Under the pieces are notes generated by a model. The model worked only from the letters and a program-made list of their open reading frames with translations, did not search any database and was not told the origin of the DNA. Both the position numbers and the translations under genes were made by a program. Below, piece by piece: positions 5,061 through 5,974 of a stretch of DNA of 5,974 nucleotides. This DNA comes from Cyclobacteriaceae bacterium (GTDB lineage: Bacteria; Bacteroidota; Bacteroidia; Cytophagales; Cyclobacteriaceae). Position 1 is the stretch's first letter. The number at the start of each line of letters is the position of its first letter. Location: the NCBI GenBank assembly GCA_947458795.1, contig CANHCD010000141.1, positions 1 through 5,974 of the forward strand, in the 5' to 3' direction.

Positions 5061-5974
5061 TTAAACCAGCATCCCAGCTACCGTAGCGGTCATTAAACAG
5101 GCTAGAGAAGCTGCAAACAATGCCCGGAAGCCCAATCGACTCAAGTTGCCCTGCTGATTTGGAGCAATAATTGAAATTCCTCCTAGCTGAATGGCAATGG
5201 AACTGAAATTAGAAAATCCACACAATGCATAGGTAGAAATGATGATGGACTTGGTGCTGATGGAAGCAGCTTCCTTCATTTCAGCAAGGCTCAGGTAAGC
5301 AACGAACTCATTGATCACCGTCTTTTGTCCCAAGAGGCTTCCAACTTGAAGGGTATCCACCCATTCCACACCAATCACCCAAGCAAAAACGCGGAACACC
5401 TGCCCAAAGATATATTCCAAAGAGAAACCTTTGAATTGCCCTCCAGTACTACTTTCCACCCAGGCATTCAATCCTGTATATTCTCCAAGAATACCACTTA
5501 GACCATAATTTATTGCAGCAATGACGGCAATGAATGCAAGAAGCATACCTCCTACATTTAATGCCAACTTCAGTCCCTCTGATGCTCCTATGGACATTGC
5601 ATCGATGAGGTTTACCCCCATAGCTTCTTTATTTACTTCAAGCTTATCCTGCTTGATTTCCTTCTCAGTCTCTGGGATAAACATTTTTGACATCACAATT
5701 GCAGCAGGAGCATTCATGATACTTGCGCCTAGCAAATACGCTGCAAACTTGCTCTGCTCCTCCATGCTATCCCCACCTAAGAAAGCTACATATCCTGCAA
5801 GTACGCCACCAGCAATGGTTGCCATTCCGCCAGTCATCAAGCACATCAACTCGGATTTACTCATCTGAGGAATAAAAGGACGTACCAAAAGCGGTGCTTC
5901 AGTTTGGCCCAAAAAGATATTTCCAGCAGCAGATAGAGACTCTGGTCCAGATAGTCGCATCGAACGCGCCATCA
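5061..5974 (-). CDS. Concentrative nucleoside transporter (CNT/NupC family), C-terminal part; 5' partial
   Basis: This is an inner-membrane symporter that takes up nucleosides with Na+ or H+. The frame stays open to the window edge, so the N-terminal membrane segments are missing; about 303 residues are visible up to the TAA at 5063-5061. Numbering from the ATG at 5972, AGNIFLGQTEAPLLVRP (about 16-32) holds the GQTE substrate/cation-site motif. GQKTVINEFVAY (215-226) fits the CNT signature G-x-K-x3-N-E-F-V-A-Y, and CGFSNFSS (251-258) is the second half of the binding site. Hydrophobic segments occur at about 43-65, 75-98, 135-155, 190-205, 240-270 and 281-303. The AGNIF-QTE-PLLVRP wording is closer to animal CNTs and their bacterial relatives than to E. 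coli NupC, suggesting Na+ coupling (inference). A middle charged stretch (about 99-115, ETEKEIKQDKLEVNKE) is the usual cytoplasmic loop. The ATG at 5972 is internal and not the true start. Confidence 0.93.
   Translation of the reverse strand, partial: MARSMRLSGPESLSAAGNIFLGQTEAPLLVRPFIPQMSKSELMCLMTGGMATIAGGVLAGYVAFLGGDSMEEQSKFAAYLLGASIMNAPAAIVMSKMFIPETEKEIKQDKLEVNKEAMGVNLIDAMSIGASEGLKLALNVGGMLLAFIAVIAAINYGLSGILGEYTGLNAWVESSTGGQFKGFSLEYIFGQVFRVFAWVIGVEWVDTLQVGSLLGQKTVINEFVAYLSLAEMKEAASISTKSIIISTYALCGFSNFSSIAIQLGGISIIAPNQQGNLSRLGFRALFAASLACLMTATVAGMLV

Noticed and set aside
5521..5868. Plus-strand 115-codon open frame inside the nucleoside transporter gene
   Set aside because: It lies wholly antisense to a strongly supported CNT gene and its translation has no recognisable features.

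Overview
The window looks like chromosomal DNA of a Bacteroidota bacterium, probably from the Cytophagales/Flavobacteriia side (an inference). The reasons are: an RND-type periplasmic adaptor ending in a DUF3347 domain; an MnmA with the long insertion I recall from Bacteroidota homologues; a TTCG-N19-TACCTTTG promoter of the Bacteroidota sigma type; almost no Shine-Dalgarno sequences before the starts; and an intergenic region packed with TAC-containing heptamer repeats. No phage, transposase, CRISPR array, rRNA or tRNA gene is visible.

Layout. (1) 1-594, plus: the C-terminal end of a heavy-metal/cation efflux periplasmic adaptor (CusB-like) with DUF3347. (2) 595-666: a short convergent gap with a modest terminator-like hairpin. 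(3) 667-1083, minus: arfB, a GGQ peptidyl-tRNA hydrolase that rescues stalled ribosomes. (4) 1084-1254: a divergent control region with a promoter for mnmA and a chain of two tiny overlapping reading frames leading into the mnmA start. (5) 1255-2466, plus: mnmA (tRNA 2-thiouridylase). (6) 2521-3231, plus: truC (tRNA pseudouridine-65 synthase). (7) 3281-4741, plus: a secreted M28 zinc peptidase with a PA insert. (8) 4742-5060: a 319-bp non-coding region built from TACCAAG-type heptamer arrays in inverted orientation around a GC-rich core. (9) 5061-5974, minus: the C-terminal part of a concentrative nucleoside transporter (CNT/NupC family), cut by the window edge.

How the genes relate. arfB, mnmA and truC are all translation-quality functions: ribosome rescue, anticodon-wobble thiolation and pseudouridylation of the tRNA acceptor region. 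mnmA and truC are 54 bp apart on the same strand and are probably co-transcribed. The M28 peptidase follows truC after 49 bp and may be carried on the same transcript, although its product works outside the cytoplasm. The metal-efflux adaptor and the nucleoside transporter belong to neighbouring units.

The genes are all recognisable families and none is a new system. The least explained part is 4742-5060: three clean heptamer arrays plus one degenerate one, in inverted orientation, starting and ending at the stop codons of the two convergent genes.
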